Source of the DNA: Streptomyces lilacinus
Lineage (GTDB): Bacteria; Actinomycetota; Actinomycetes; Streptomycetales; Streptomycetaceae
Assembly (NCBI GenBank): GCA_000715685.1
Contig: KL569463.1
Span: 17,874 to 23,653, forward strand
Length of the DNA stretch: 5,780 nt
Direction: 5' to 3'
The number at the start of each line of letters is the position of its first letter. Within the stretch, counting starts at the first letter, position 1. The position numbers and the translations under genes were made by a program. This document shows positions 1 through 5,290 of this stretch, piece by piece. A model generated the notes under the pieces. It was given only the letters and a program-made list of their open reading frames with translations, was not told the origin of the DNA and made no database searches.

Positions 1-15
1 GGTCTGCCCCGCCTG

Positions 16-330
16 TCAGCGGCCGAGGGACCGCTCGGCCACGTGCGCGAGCCGTTCCTCGAACACCCTCGCCGCGTCCGGAGTGATCGTTCGCAGCGCG
101 ACCATGCCCGTGAGGATCACGTCGCAGAGCTCCGCCTGCACGTCGTCCCACGTGTGGCTGTTGCCCTTGCGCGGATTGGCCCCGGTGGCGCCGTGGACCG
201 CCTCGGCGACTTCGCCGGCCTCTTCGCTGATCTTCAGCACCCGCAGCAGGCGCGCCACGTCGGGCGGCACGGTGCTCTCCGCGTCGAGCCATTCGACGAG
301 CCGCTGGACGGTGTCCCAGGTCTCTTGCAC
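16..330 (-). CDS. MazG-like nucleotide pyrophosphohydrolase family protein
   Basis: A 104-residue protein of the MazG-like all-alpha NTP pyrophosphohydrolase superfamily. Members hydrolyse (d)NTPs to the monophosphate plus PPi using Mg2+ held by acidic residues, and are cytosolic housecleaning enzymes. The acidic signature is visible: E36, E37 and E40 in SEEAGEVAEAV, then E67 and D70 in ELCDVI, matching the EExxE...ExxD pattern. The conserved NPRKG-SHTW stretch (about 52-61) is typical of the short Streptomyces versions. I chose the GTG at 330 because GGAG lies 7 bases upstream and the protein then begins at the conserved first helix. The longer frame (ATG at 408) adds 26 Arg/Lys/Ser-rich residues and would start inside the hairpin at 391-427. 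Length suits a single-domain form, about half of E. coli MazG. The substrate cannot be read from the sequence. Family is fairly sure, start likely. Confidence 0.87.
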   Translation of the reverse strand: MQETWDTVQRLVEWLDAESTVPPDVARLLRVLKISEEAGEVAEAVHGATGANPRKGNSHTWDDVQAELCDVILTGMVALRTITPDAARVFEERLAHVAERSLGR

Positions 331-390
331 GCCGGCGCTCCGGGTTCTCTTCGACGAGTGCGGTTTTCGGCGACGGTACCGAAACGCGGC

Positions 391-427
391 GGCGCCCCGT
401 ACAGCCACGACGGCCGTACGGGGCGCC
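391..427 (-). terminator. Strong hairpin, likely terminator of the secreted-protein gene
   Basis: A perfect 12-bp inverted repeat, GGCGCCCCGTAC at 391-402 and GTACGGGGCGCC at 416-427. Three more pairs (GCC/GGC) can form inside, leaving a 5-base loop. It begins about 20 bases after the stop of the secreted-protein gene and ends about 60 bases before the MazG-like start, so it probably ends the first transcript. There is no real U-tract, which is common for actinobacterial terminators. Being symmetric, it could act on either strand, but only minus-strand genes flank it. Confidence 0.7.
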
Positions 428-447
428 CAGCGATCAGCAACTGAGGG

Positions 448-918
448 TCACGCGTGCACGTTCAGGCCGGACGAGCACCATGCGCCCCCGGACCAGGTCA
501 CGCACAGGTTGATGTAGAGCTTGCTGCCCTCGGCGACGTCCTTGGTCTGCTGGACACGGTCGCCCTGTCCGCGGGTGCTGATCTTGATGCCCACGGACGC
601 CTCGCCGCGCGCGCCGAGGCCGTCGGCGCTGAAGTCGGAGACGTAGAGGGTGTCGCCCTTGTGGTACAAGGTGCTGCCGCCGGGGTCGGCCTGCCAGTGG
701 GCTTCTGCGATGACGTTCCCGTAGCGGTCCTTGGCCCAGATGGTGCCGTCGCCGCTCATATCGGCGCGGGATGTGAAGCTGACGGTGGGAACCCCGGCCG
801 CCGCGGCCTTCGGGGCAAGCGGCGCGGTGGAGTCGGCGGCGGCGGGCGAAGCGAAGACGGCGGCAGTGATGATCGCGGCGCCTGCTGCGGCGGCAGTACG
901 GGTGAGGATGGTCGTCAC
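448..918 (-). CDS. Small secreted protein of unknown function
   Basis: A 156-residue protein with a clear Sec-type signal peptide: short n-region with R7, an Ala-rich hydrophobic core (about 9-24) and an SPAAA-D site predicting cleavage after A28. The mature part (about 128 residues) starts with a low-complexity Ala/Pro linker (about 29-43). It continues as a Gly/Asp-rich, probably beta-rich domain with WAKDRYGNVI (about 61-70) and a C-terminal segment holding the only two cysteines, C139 and C148, which could form a disulfide outside the cell. I do not recognise a family and see no catalytic motif. Start is a GTG with GGGGGA 9 bases upstream. It is alone in its transcription unit: the hairpin at 391-427 follows it and 161 bp of non-coding DNA precede it. 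Coding status is well supported by composition and the signal peptide; function is open. Confidence 0.85.
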   Translation of the reverse strand: MTTILTRTAAAAGAAIITAAVFASPAAADSTAPLAPKAAAAGVPTVSFTSRADMSGDGTIWAKDRYGNVIAEAHWQADPGGSTLYHKGDTLYVSDFSADGLGARGEASVGIKISTRGQGDRVQQTKDVAEGSKLYINLCVTWSGGAWCSSGLNVHA

Positions 919-1079
919 GGTTGGTTGTCCCCCGGATCAGATGGTGACGGTTGCATGGGCGCGAGTTGGGCTCGCCCCTCCATCGCCTGCCAGCGTGCCG
1001 CAATGAGGTCGGTACGTCGTTAGCGCCGAGTGCACAGCTGCGTTGGCAATGAGTTCACTCGTGGCTGTGGGGGTCCGAC
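919..1079 (-). promoter_or_regulatory. Intergenic region, presumed promoter of the secreted-protein gene
   Basis: This 161-bp gap must hold the promoter and leader of the secreted-protein gene on the minus strand. I see no convincing -35/-10 pair. A small imperfect hairpin (GCGAG at 961-965 with CTCGC at 971-975, extendable by three G-C pairs around a bulged C) would lie in the leader. A weak 6-bp pair, CTCGTG at 1058-1063 with CACGAG at 1083-1088, sits at the end of the four-gene operon, but is too short to call a terminator. Confidence 0.35.
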
Positions 1080-1265
1080 TCACACGAGGCTGATTCCGGC
1101 CTGTGCCTTGATGGTGTCCACGGCTTCATCGGTGAGCCACCGCAGCGGCACGACCGTCCAACGTCGGCCCTTGCGCATGATCACGGCCTTGCCGTCCTTG
1201 GTGGTCTCGCACCGCATGAAGCCCTGTTCTCGCAGGTCCTGAATCAGATCCTCGCCACGCTTCAT
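1080..1265 (-). CDS. 61-aa small protein, HicA-like layout without catalytic His
   Basis: The last gene of the four-gene minus-strand operon, ATG at 1265 with GAAGGG just upstream. Its start overlaps the stop of the 48-aa gene in an ATGA, implying translational coupling. The protein reads as helix (GEDLIQDLREQGF, 4-16), a beta region with a basic turn (KGRRWTVVP, 32-40) and a final helix ending in KAQAGIS (53-59). That order and the closing QAGIS resemble HicA mRNA interferases (dsRBD-like fold), where a helix of the G-x-LI-x-x-L type leads to the strand carrying the GSHH catalytic histidine. Here that place reads RCETTKDGK and the protein has no histidine, so it is unlikely to be an active HicA nuclease. 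An RNA-binding or regulatory role would be inference. Coding status is good; the HicA link is only a visual match. Confidence 0.72.
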   Translation of the reverse strand: MKRGEDLIQDLREQGFMRCETTKDGKAVIMRKGRRWTVVPLRWLTDEAVDTIKAQAGISLV

Positions 1266-1408
1266 TGCCCTTCCCGGTCCTTGTCGTCAGCCATCCCGCT
1301 GTGCACGTCGCCGTTCTGCGAGACCCGGGTGTCAGGGTCGGTCGCCTGATCCTGGTTGGCCTGCGGGTCCCAGGGTTCCCCCGCGTTCTCGAAGTCCTTC
1401 CTACCCAT
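1262..1408 (-). CDS. 48-aa acidic small protein (coupled operon gene)
   Basis: A short gene located by following the overlaps of its neighbours. ATG at 1408 has GGAG 9 bases upstream, and the TGA at 1264-1262 overlaps the next ATG in an ATGA. Its start overlaps the last 8 bases of the 87-aa gene. The product is strongly acidic and polar (12 Asp/Glu against 5 Lys/Arg), rich in Gln, Asn and Asp, with DPQANQDQADPTDTR in the middle (14-28), and is probably disordered. No membrane segment, cysteine or known domain is visible, and I do not recognise it. The acidic product directly follows a very basic one, so a complex between them is possible but only inferred. Support comes from the start/stop geometry, the ribosome site and G/C-rich third positions. 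Confidence 0.66.
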   Translation of the reverse strand: MGRKDFENAGEPWDPQANQDQATDPDTRVSQNGDVHSGMADDKDREGQ

Positions 1409-1664
1409 TCCGGAGGTCTCCTTCCTGCCCAACGCTGTGCCGACACAGAGGCCGTCCCGGTGTCGCGATGGGTGCGTAGTGGGCGCGTACGGCTGCCGGC
1501 TGGTACGGCTGCGGCATGGCGGGCGGGGCGCAGAACGGTCCGGTCGACTCGGCCCAGGTGCGGCGCCGCACCTTCGGCGGGGCCGGGGTCTCTTGTGCGG
1601 GGCGCCGGGTCCGGCGGAGCCGACGCCACAGTCGTGGGGCGGGGGACCGGGTGCCGTGGCTCAT
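1401..1664 (-). CDS. 87-aa Arg/Pro-rich small protein (coupled operon gene)
   Basis: Second gene of the minus-strand operon. Its ATG (1664-1662) overlaps the TGA of the 108-aa gene in an ATGA, and its TAG (1403-1401) lies just inside the next gene. No strong ribosome site precedes it, so translation probably depends on ribosomes ending the upstream gene. The N-terminal half is very basic (RLWRRLRRTRR at 11-21, KVRRR at 31-35). The rest is Pro/Ala-rich with aromatic residues (PYQPAAVRAHYAP, 53-65) and two cysteines, C45 and C74. No known domain is recognised. Nucleic-acid or membrane-surface binding would suit the charge but is inference. The same frame stays open upstream to 1781, but that region belongs to the 108-aa gene. 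The low-complexity product keeps confidence moderate; the precise overlaps on both ends argue that it is real. Confidence 0.62.
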   Translation of the reverse strand: MSHGTRSPAPRLWRRLRRTRRPAQETPAPPKVRRRTWAESTGPFCAPPAMPQPYQPAAVRAHYAPIATPGRPLCRHSVGQEGDLRNG

Positions 1665-1987
1665 GGGTGCATCACCCGCAGGTGGCGGCCCAGCGCCTCG
1701 GTGAGCAGGCGGGCGGCGTCGGAGCGGCCCGCCTGCTGTGCCTTGCCGCGCTCGGCCTTGAGCCTGTCGCAGGTGGCGCACCGCGGTGGGGTGACGATCT
1801 CGAGGTCGTCACCGTTCGCCTCCCATTCCTGACCGCCGTCGAGCGGGCGCAACTGGTAGCGCGGGCCGACCTTGTCCATGACCTTGCCGAGGCGGGCTTT
1901 GGCGCGGTCGTGGACCACCTTGCCGATCAGCCCGCCGGGCTCGGTCCCCGCATCGGTGTCGCCGGTGTTCGTGGTGGGCCTCGCCAT
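1661..1987 (-). CDS. 108-aa protein with CxxC...HxxxxH pattern
   Basis: First gene of the operon transcribed away from the NsdA-like regulator. ATG at 1987 has an excellent GGGGAG 6 bases upstream. The open frame reaches back to 2137, but those extra 50 residues cover the divergent promoter region and have no family-like character. The protein has a polar disordered start (1-18), an amphipathic stretch GGLIGKVVHDRAKARLGKV (18-36), a short beta-like region (YQLRPLDGG, EWEANGDDLEIV) and a C-terminal part with C70-AT-C73 and H102-LRVM-H107 around a helical segment. This could be a small zinc-binding site, giving a DNA- or protein-binding role by analogy with other CxxC/HxxxxH proteins. I do not recognise a named family. 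Its TGA overlaps the ATG of the next gene, so it leads a coupled set. Confidence 0.78.
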   Translation of the reverse strand: MARPTTNTGDTDAGTEPGGLIGKVVHDRAKARLGKVMDKVGPRYQLRPLDGGQEWEANGDDLEIVTPPRCATCDRLKAERGKAQQAGRSDAARLLTEALGRHLRVMHP

Positions 1988-2117
1988 GGGTACTCCCCGC
2001 ACTGGTGACGTCAGTTCGTGTTGCACAGGCAACATCCGCGGGCCCCACGGCGGTACCGTCGGAGGGGGTGTCGAAAGGTGTCGCTTCCGGGACCGTGCGC
2101 GCAGAAGGCAGGCAGGG
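1988..2117. promoter_or_regulatory. Divergent promoter/operator region with inverted and direct repeats
   Basis: These 130 bp must carry the promoters of both the minus-strand operon and the plus-strand regulator. They contain a perfect 6-bp inverted repeat with a 4-base spacer, TGTTGC-ACAG-GCAACA (2019-2034), a good candidate operator. An 8-bp palindrome TGACGTCA lies at 2006-2013. The heptamer GGTGTCG occurs twice, at 2067-2073 and 2077-2083, one helical turn apart. TTGCCT on the minus strand (2032-2027) and TTGCAC on the plus strand (2021-2026) are possible -35 boxes, but I see no good matching -10. Autoregulation by the NsdA-like protein is inferred from the divergent arrangement. Confidence 0.5.
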
Positions 2118-3470
2118 ATGGGGTCGCCGAACAGCAAGTTGAACAGCTGGTTGGAGCGCTCGGGAATGAGCCGTGGCGAGCTTGCCCGGAGGGTCAGGGC
2201 GAAGGCGATCGAGTGGAATCAGCCCCACGTCTCACCCAATACGACAGGCGTTCGCCGCTGGGTCGAGGGGGAGCGGCCTCGGCGTCCGGTGCCGGACATC
2301 CTGGCGGGCGTGTTCTCCGATCACTTCGGCTACCGGGTCACGACGTACGACCTCGGGCTCGGTGACAGCACAACCGCCGACGACGCCCTCGTGTACAACC
2401 AGTCGTACGCGGATACGGTTGAAGTCGTCGCAGACCTGGGGAGAGCGGACGTGGATCGACGCAGTTTCCTGGCAGCCGCGCCGTTCGCGGCCGTTGCAGC
2501 GCTCGGGCCGTCCCGGGACTGGCTGTTGAACACGCTGGACCGAGAACCGGAGTCGGGGCCGCGGGTGCGGCTCGAGGACGTCAGCGCCGTCAAGAACATG
2601 TTCACCACGTTCCAGCGGATGGACATCTTCCAAGGCGGCGGCTCCGGCCGGCTGATGCTGGCGGAATACATGACCCGGCACGTCTATCCGCTGCTGCGCC
2701 GCGCGCACGCCGAGGACGTTCGGCGGGCCCTGTGCGAGGCCGCGGCCGAGCAGACGTACCTGCTCGGCTGGATGGCCTACGACAACGGGGAGCACGGAAC
2801 CGCACAGCGCTACCTCATCCAGTCGCTCAGGCTCGCCGACGAGTCGAAGAACGTGCCGCTCGGCGCCCACGTCCTCGCCGGCATGGCCGATCAAGCGACA
2901 CTGCGCGGCAACCCCGCCGAGGGGCGCCGGCTGGCGCAGGCGGGGCGCCACGGGCTCGCGAAAGCGACCTCGCCGGCTTGTCTGGCCGACCTCTGGTGCC
3001 TCGAGGGCCGAGCGCTCGCGCTGCTCGGCGACAAGGCGGGGGCCGTACGCGCCGTCGCCGAGTCGGAGCGCGCCTACGAGCGGGTGCGGCTCGAACGTGA
3101 ACCGGCGTGGGCGGCGTTCATCGACCCTGCCTACCTCCACGGCGAGCATGCGAACACGCTCCGGGACCTCGGCGATGCCGACGCGTCGGAGGAACACGCC
3201 CGTCGTTCGATCGACTTCGCCAAGCGGCAGAAGCGGGCACGACGCGGCGCGATGTCGCATGCCGCACTCGCGGCCTCGCACCTGCAGCGGCGGGAGCTCG
3301 AGTCCGCACACGCGGCCGGCCTCCGGACGCTGGCGCTGACAAAACAGGTCAAGTCGTCTCGCGCCGTCGAGGCGGTGGCGGATCTCCAGAAGCGCATGCG
3401 GCCGTTCGGCAAGAGCCGCCTGGTGGCGGACTTCAACGACCGGGCGCGCGAGCTGGTCGTCGCCGCATAG
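2118..3470 (+). CDS. NsdA-like HTH/TPR transcriptional regulator
   Basis: A 450-residue cytosolic regulator with the layout of the Streptomyces NsdA-type proteins (NsdA is a known repressor of antibiotic production and sporulation). The N-terminal part (about 5-70) holds LNSWLERSGMSRGELARRV, a helix-turn-helix-like opening, then VRRWVEGERPRRPVPDILA (45-63), which in this family ends the DNA-binding region. A linker runs to about 110, then an RRSFLAAAPFAAVAALG segment (114-130) like the internal RR-FLG segment of NsdA. Residues about 150-445 are helical, with TPR-like pairs around YLLGWMAYDNGEHGTAQRYL (214-233), ALALLGDKAGAVRAV (299-313) and a run ending in RPFG (428-431). Start: ATG at 2118 with GAAGG 9 bases upstream; the frame is open back to 1872 but that part overlaps the divergent gene. 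It probably controls itself and the divergent operon, and TPR repeats usually bind a partner or peptide. The exact subfamily is inferred from memory of NsdA. Confidence 0.85.
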   Translation: MGSPNSKLNSWLERSGMSRGELARRVRAKAIEWNQPHVSPNTTGVRRWVEGERPRRPVPDILAGVFSDHFGYRVTTYDLGLGDSTTADDALVYNQSYADTVEVVADLGRADVDRRSFLAAAPFAAVAALGPSRDWLLNTLDREPESGPRVRLEDVSAVKNMFTTFQRMDIFQGGGSGRLMLAEYMTRHVYPLLRRAHAEDVRRALCEAAAEQTYLLGWMAYDNGEHGTAQRYLIQSLRLADESKNVPLGAHVLAGMADQATLRGNPAEGRRLAQAGRHGLAKATSPACLADLWCLEGRALALLGDKAGAVRAVAESERAYERVRLEREPAWAAFIDPAYLHGEHANTLRDLGDADASEEHARRSIDFAKRQKRARRGAMSHAALAASHLQRRELESAHAAGLRTLALTKQVKSSRAVEAVADLQKRMRPFGKSRLVADFNDRARELVVAA

Positions 3471-3472
3471 CC

Positions 3473-3510
3473 GGGGGCTCCCCCCCCCTGTAAGGGGCGC
3501 AGGAGCCCCC
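3473..3510 (+). terminator. Rho-independent-type hairpin after the NsdA-like gene
   Basis: GGGGGCTCC (3473-3481) pairs perfectly with GGAGCCCCC (3502-3510). An inner CCCC/GGGG pair (3485-3488 with 3494-3497) closes a TGTAA loop. It starts 2 bases after the TAG stop, so it is well placed to end the regulator transcript and insulate ndh. No U-tract follows, as is usual in Streptomyces. The left side includes a run of nine Cs (3480-3488). Confidence 0.82.
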
Positions 3511-3524
3511 TCGCCGAAAAATGT

Positions 3525-3542
3525 TCGTGAAATCCTTCACAT
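3525..3542. promoter_or_regulatory. Distal Rex/Crp-type operator candidate
   Basis: TCGTGAA-ATCC-TTCACAT, a perfect GTGAA/TTCAC inverted repeat with a 4-base spacer, 318 bases before the ndh start and 15 bases after the regulator's terminator. It matches the Rex operator pattern TTGTGAA-N4-TTCACAA at all but two outer positions. It also fits the Crp pattern GTGA-N6-TCAC. Rex senses NADH/NAD+ and represses respiratory genes, which would suit ndh. The site is far from the gene, so it may serve a distal promoter or a loop with the proximal site. Confidence 0.5.
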
Positions 3543-3808
3543 GAAAAAGGCGCCCCGGAATCCAGGAAGAGGCCCTCCAGCCCCCCTTTCGGGACCCCCG
3601 GCCCCTCGCCGCCCGGATAGCGGCCGGTTTCGGGCGTGTTAAAGAGACGCTTACGCGGGGGCGGGACGGGGCGTGGTCCAGTCGTCACGCGCGGCGCAAG
3701 GCCAGTTCAGCGCGGGTGATCAACGCGCGGGCGGACGTTGCGGTTCCCCGTCGCGGGTATGGCGTCGGTCACGGAGGCGGCGGAGTGTAGCAGATAGGTC
3801 CGCACACC

Positions 3809-3826
3809 TTGTGAAGGGGCTCACGA
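3809..3826. promoter_or_regulatory. Proximal Rex/Crp-type operator candidate for ndh
   Basis: TTGTGAA-GGGG-CTCACGA, centred about 42 bases before the ndh ATG, where a repressor would block initiation or early transcription. The left half is a perfect Rex half-site; the right half differs at the first T and at the second-last base from TTCACAA. It also satisfies Crp-type GTGA-N6-TCAC exactly. Rex control of NADH dehydrogenase genes is established in other Gram-positive bacteria, so Rex is the preferred reading. Confidence 0.6.
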
Positions 3827-3859
3827 GCACCCCCTCGAGTCGTGCTGGATACTCGAAAC

Positions 3860-5236
3860 ATGAGCACCACGGAGCGTCCACGGATCCTCGTAGTAGGCGG
3901 TGGGTACGTCGGCCTGTACGCGGCGCGCCGCATCCTCAAGAAGATGCGGTACGGCGAGGCGACCGTCACGGTCGTCGACCCGCGCTCGTACATGACGTAC
4001 CAGCCCTTCCTCCCTGAAGCAGCCGCCGGCAGCATCTCGCCGCGCCACGTCGTGGTGCCGCTGCGCCGCGTCCTGCCCAAGGCGGAGGTTCTCACCGGCC
4101 GTGTCACCACGATCGACCAGGACCGCAAGGTGGCCACGATCGCGCCGCTCGTCGGCGAGGCGTACGAGCTGCCCTTCGACTACCTGGTGATCGCGCTCGG
4201 CGCCGTCTCGCGCACCTTCCCGATCCCCGGCCTCGCCGAGAACGGCATCGGCATGAAGGGCATCGAGGAGGCCATCGGCCTGCGCAACCACGTTCTCGAG
4301 CAGCTCGACAAGGCCGACTCGACCAAGGACGAGGAGATCCGCCGCAAGGCGCTCACCTTCGTCTTCGTCGGTGGCGGCTTCGCGGGCGCGGAGACCGTCG
4401 GCGAGGTCGAGGACATGGCGCGCGACGCCGCCAAGTACTACCCGAACGTGAAGCGCGAGGACATGCGCTTCATCCTCGTCGACGCCGCCGACAAGATCCT
4501 GCCGGAGGTCGGCCCCAAGCTCGGCCAGTACGGCAAGGAGCACCTGGAGAGCCGGGGCGTCGAGATCTACCTCTCGACGTCGATGGACTCCTGCGTCGAC
4601 GGCCACGTCGTGCTGAAGAACGGCCTCGAGGTCGACTCCAACACCATCGTGTGGACCGCGGGCGTCAAGCCCAACCCGGCGCTGGCCCGCTTCGGCCTGC
4701 CGCTGGGCCCGCGCGGCCACGTCGACACCTCCGAGACCCTGCAGGTCCAGGGCACCGACTACATCTGGGCCGCGGGCGACAACGCCCAGGTCCCGGACAT
4801 GGTCGGCCGCAAGGCGGGCAACGAGAACGCCTGGTGCCCGCCGAACGCCCAGCACGCCCTGCGTCAGGCCAAGGTCCTCGGCGACAACGTCCTGTCCGGC
4901 ATGCGCGGCTTCCCGCAGAAGACGTACGCGCACGCCAACAAGGGCGCGGTGGCCGGCCTCGGCCTCCACAAGGGCGTGGCGATGATCGTCATGGGCAAGA
5001 TGAAGATCAAGCTCAAGGGTCGCCTCGCCTGGTACATGCACCGTGGCTACCACGGCATGGCCATGCCGACCTGGAACCGCAAGATCCGCGTCTTCGCCGA
5101 CTGGACCCTCGGCATGTTCCTCAAGCGCGAGGTCGTCTCCCTGCGCGCCATGGAGAACCCGCGCGAGGAGTTCTACGAGGCCGCCAAGCCGGCCCCGCAG
5201 GCCCCGGCCAAGGGCGAGAAGGCCAAGGCCTCCTAG
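3860..5236 (+). CDS. ndh: Type II NADH:quinone oxidoreductase (NDH-2)
   Basis: A 458-residue flavoenzyme that passes electrons from NADH to menaquinone at the inner face of the membrane without pumping protons. Two Rossmann dinucleotide folds are plain: FAD-binding ILVVGGGYVGLYAA (9-22) and NADH-binding FVFVGGGFAGAET (167-179). The second FAD motif TDYIWAAGDNAQ (299-310) and the quinone-site helix AQHALRQA (330-337, the NDH-2 AQxxxxQ type) follow. The C-terminal part (about 380-425: basic KIKLKGRLAWYMHRGYHG, then WTLGMFLKREVV) fits the membrane-attaching amphipathic region. The tail is Ala/Pro/Lys-rich. The start chosen is ATG at 3860, where family members begin (MSTTERPRI); the ribosome site is weak (GGA 10 bases upstream). 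An in-frame GTG at 3842 would add six residues and has no better site. Length is normal and no key motif is missing. Monocistronic: hairpins on both sides. Likely redox-regulated through the GTGAA repeats upstream. Confidence 0.95.
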   Translation: MSTTERPRILVVGGGYVGLYAARRILKKMRYGEATVTVVDPRSYMTYQPFLPEAAAGSISPRHVVVPLRRVLPKAEVLTGRVTTIDQDRKVATIAPLVGEAYELPFDYLVIALGAVSRTFPIPGLAENGIGMKGIEEAIGLRNHVLEQLDKADSTKDEEIRRKALTFVFVGGGFAGAETVGEVEDMARDAAKYYPNVKREDMRFILVDAADKILPEVGPKLGQYGKEHLESRGVEIYLSTSMDSCVDGHVVLKNGLEVDSNTIVWTAGVKPNPALARFGLPLGPRGHVDTSETLQVQGTDYIWAAGDNAQVPDMVGRKAGNENAWCPPNAQHALRQAKVLGDNVLSGMRGFPQKTYAHANKGAVAGLGLHKGVAMIVMGKMKIKLKGRLAWYMHRGYHGMAMPTWNRKIRVFADWTLGMFLKREVVSLRAMENPREEFYEAAKPAPQAPAKGEKAKAS

Positions 5237-5249
5237 CACACGGCTTCAT

Positions 5250-5290
5250 CCGAAGGGCGTCCACCAATCCGTGGGGTGGGCGCCCTTCGG
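5250..5290 (+). terminator. Long terminator hairpin after ndh
   Basis: CCGAAGGGCG (5250-5259) pairs with CGCCCTTCGG (5281-5290). A T-G wobble and CCACC/GGTGG (5261-5265 with 5275-5279) extend the stem to 16 pairs around a 9-base loop. It starts 13 bases after the TAG stop of ndh. The 3' arm is repeated downstream (see the repeat at 5278-5336). Confidence 0.85.

Larger units (their letters stand above)
3511..3859. other. Gene-free stretch upstream of ndh
   Basis: These 349 bp hold no credible gene. They contain two GTGAA-type inverted repeats (annotated separately), the ndh promoter and leader, and G/C-rich sequence with several short hairpin-forming pieces (for example GCCCG at 3611-3615 with CGGGC at 3631-3635). 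A likely ndh promoter lies shortly before the proximal site; TAGCAG (3788-3793) is a weak candidate -10 and I find no matching -35. A 33-codon frame at 3541-3642 has no ribosome site and is not called. Confidence 0.5.

Noticed and set aside
454..1023. 189-aa plus-strand frame opposite the secreted-protein gene
   Set aside because: Gly-rich shadow; the minus-strand gene has a clear signal peptide and ribosome site.
1265..2008. 247-aa plus-strand frame across the small-gene operon
   Set aside because: The minus-strand frames have good ribosome sites and precise overlaps; this one has a low-complexity product and no ribosome site.
1872..2117. 82-residue N-terminal extension of the NsdA-like regulator
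   Set aside because: It overlaps the 108-aa gene and the divergent promoter region and does not resemble the family; the ATG at 2118 starts at the expected place.
2068..2142. 24-codon GTG frame overlapping the regulator start, possible leader peptide
   Set aside because: GGAGG lies only about 3 bases from the GTG, too close for good initiation, and nothing else supports it.
2451..2510. Whole NsdA-like protein being exported through Tat
   Set aside because: The RR motif lies 114 residues in, behind a DNA-binding region, so in the full-length product it cannot act as a signal peptide; only an internal start would expose it.
2232..3311. 359-aa minus-strand frame opposite the NsdA-like gene
   Set aside because: Arg/Val-rich shadow without motifs; the plus-strand frame carries recognisable family features.
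3541..3642. 33-codon frame beginning ATGAAAAAG
   Set aside because: No ribosome site, Pro/Arg-rich low-complexity product, and its ATG overlaps the distal GTGAA-type operator.
3821..5239. 472-aa minus-strand frame opposite ndh
   Set aside because: It mirrors the ndh codons, as expected in high-GC DNA where the antisense frame lacks stops. The product is low-complexity Leu/Ala/Arg/Asp-rich with no domain, while ndh matches a known family end to end.
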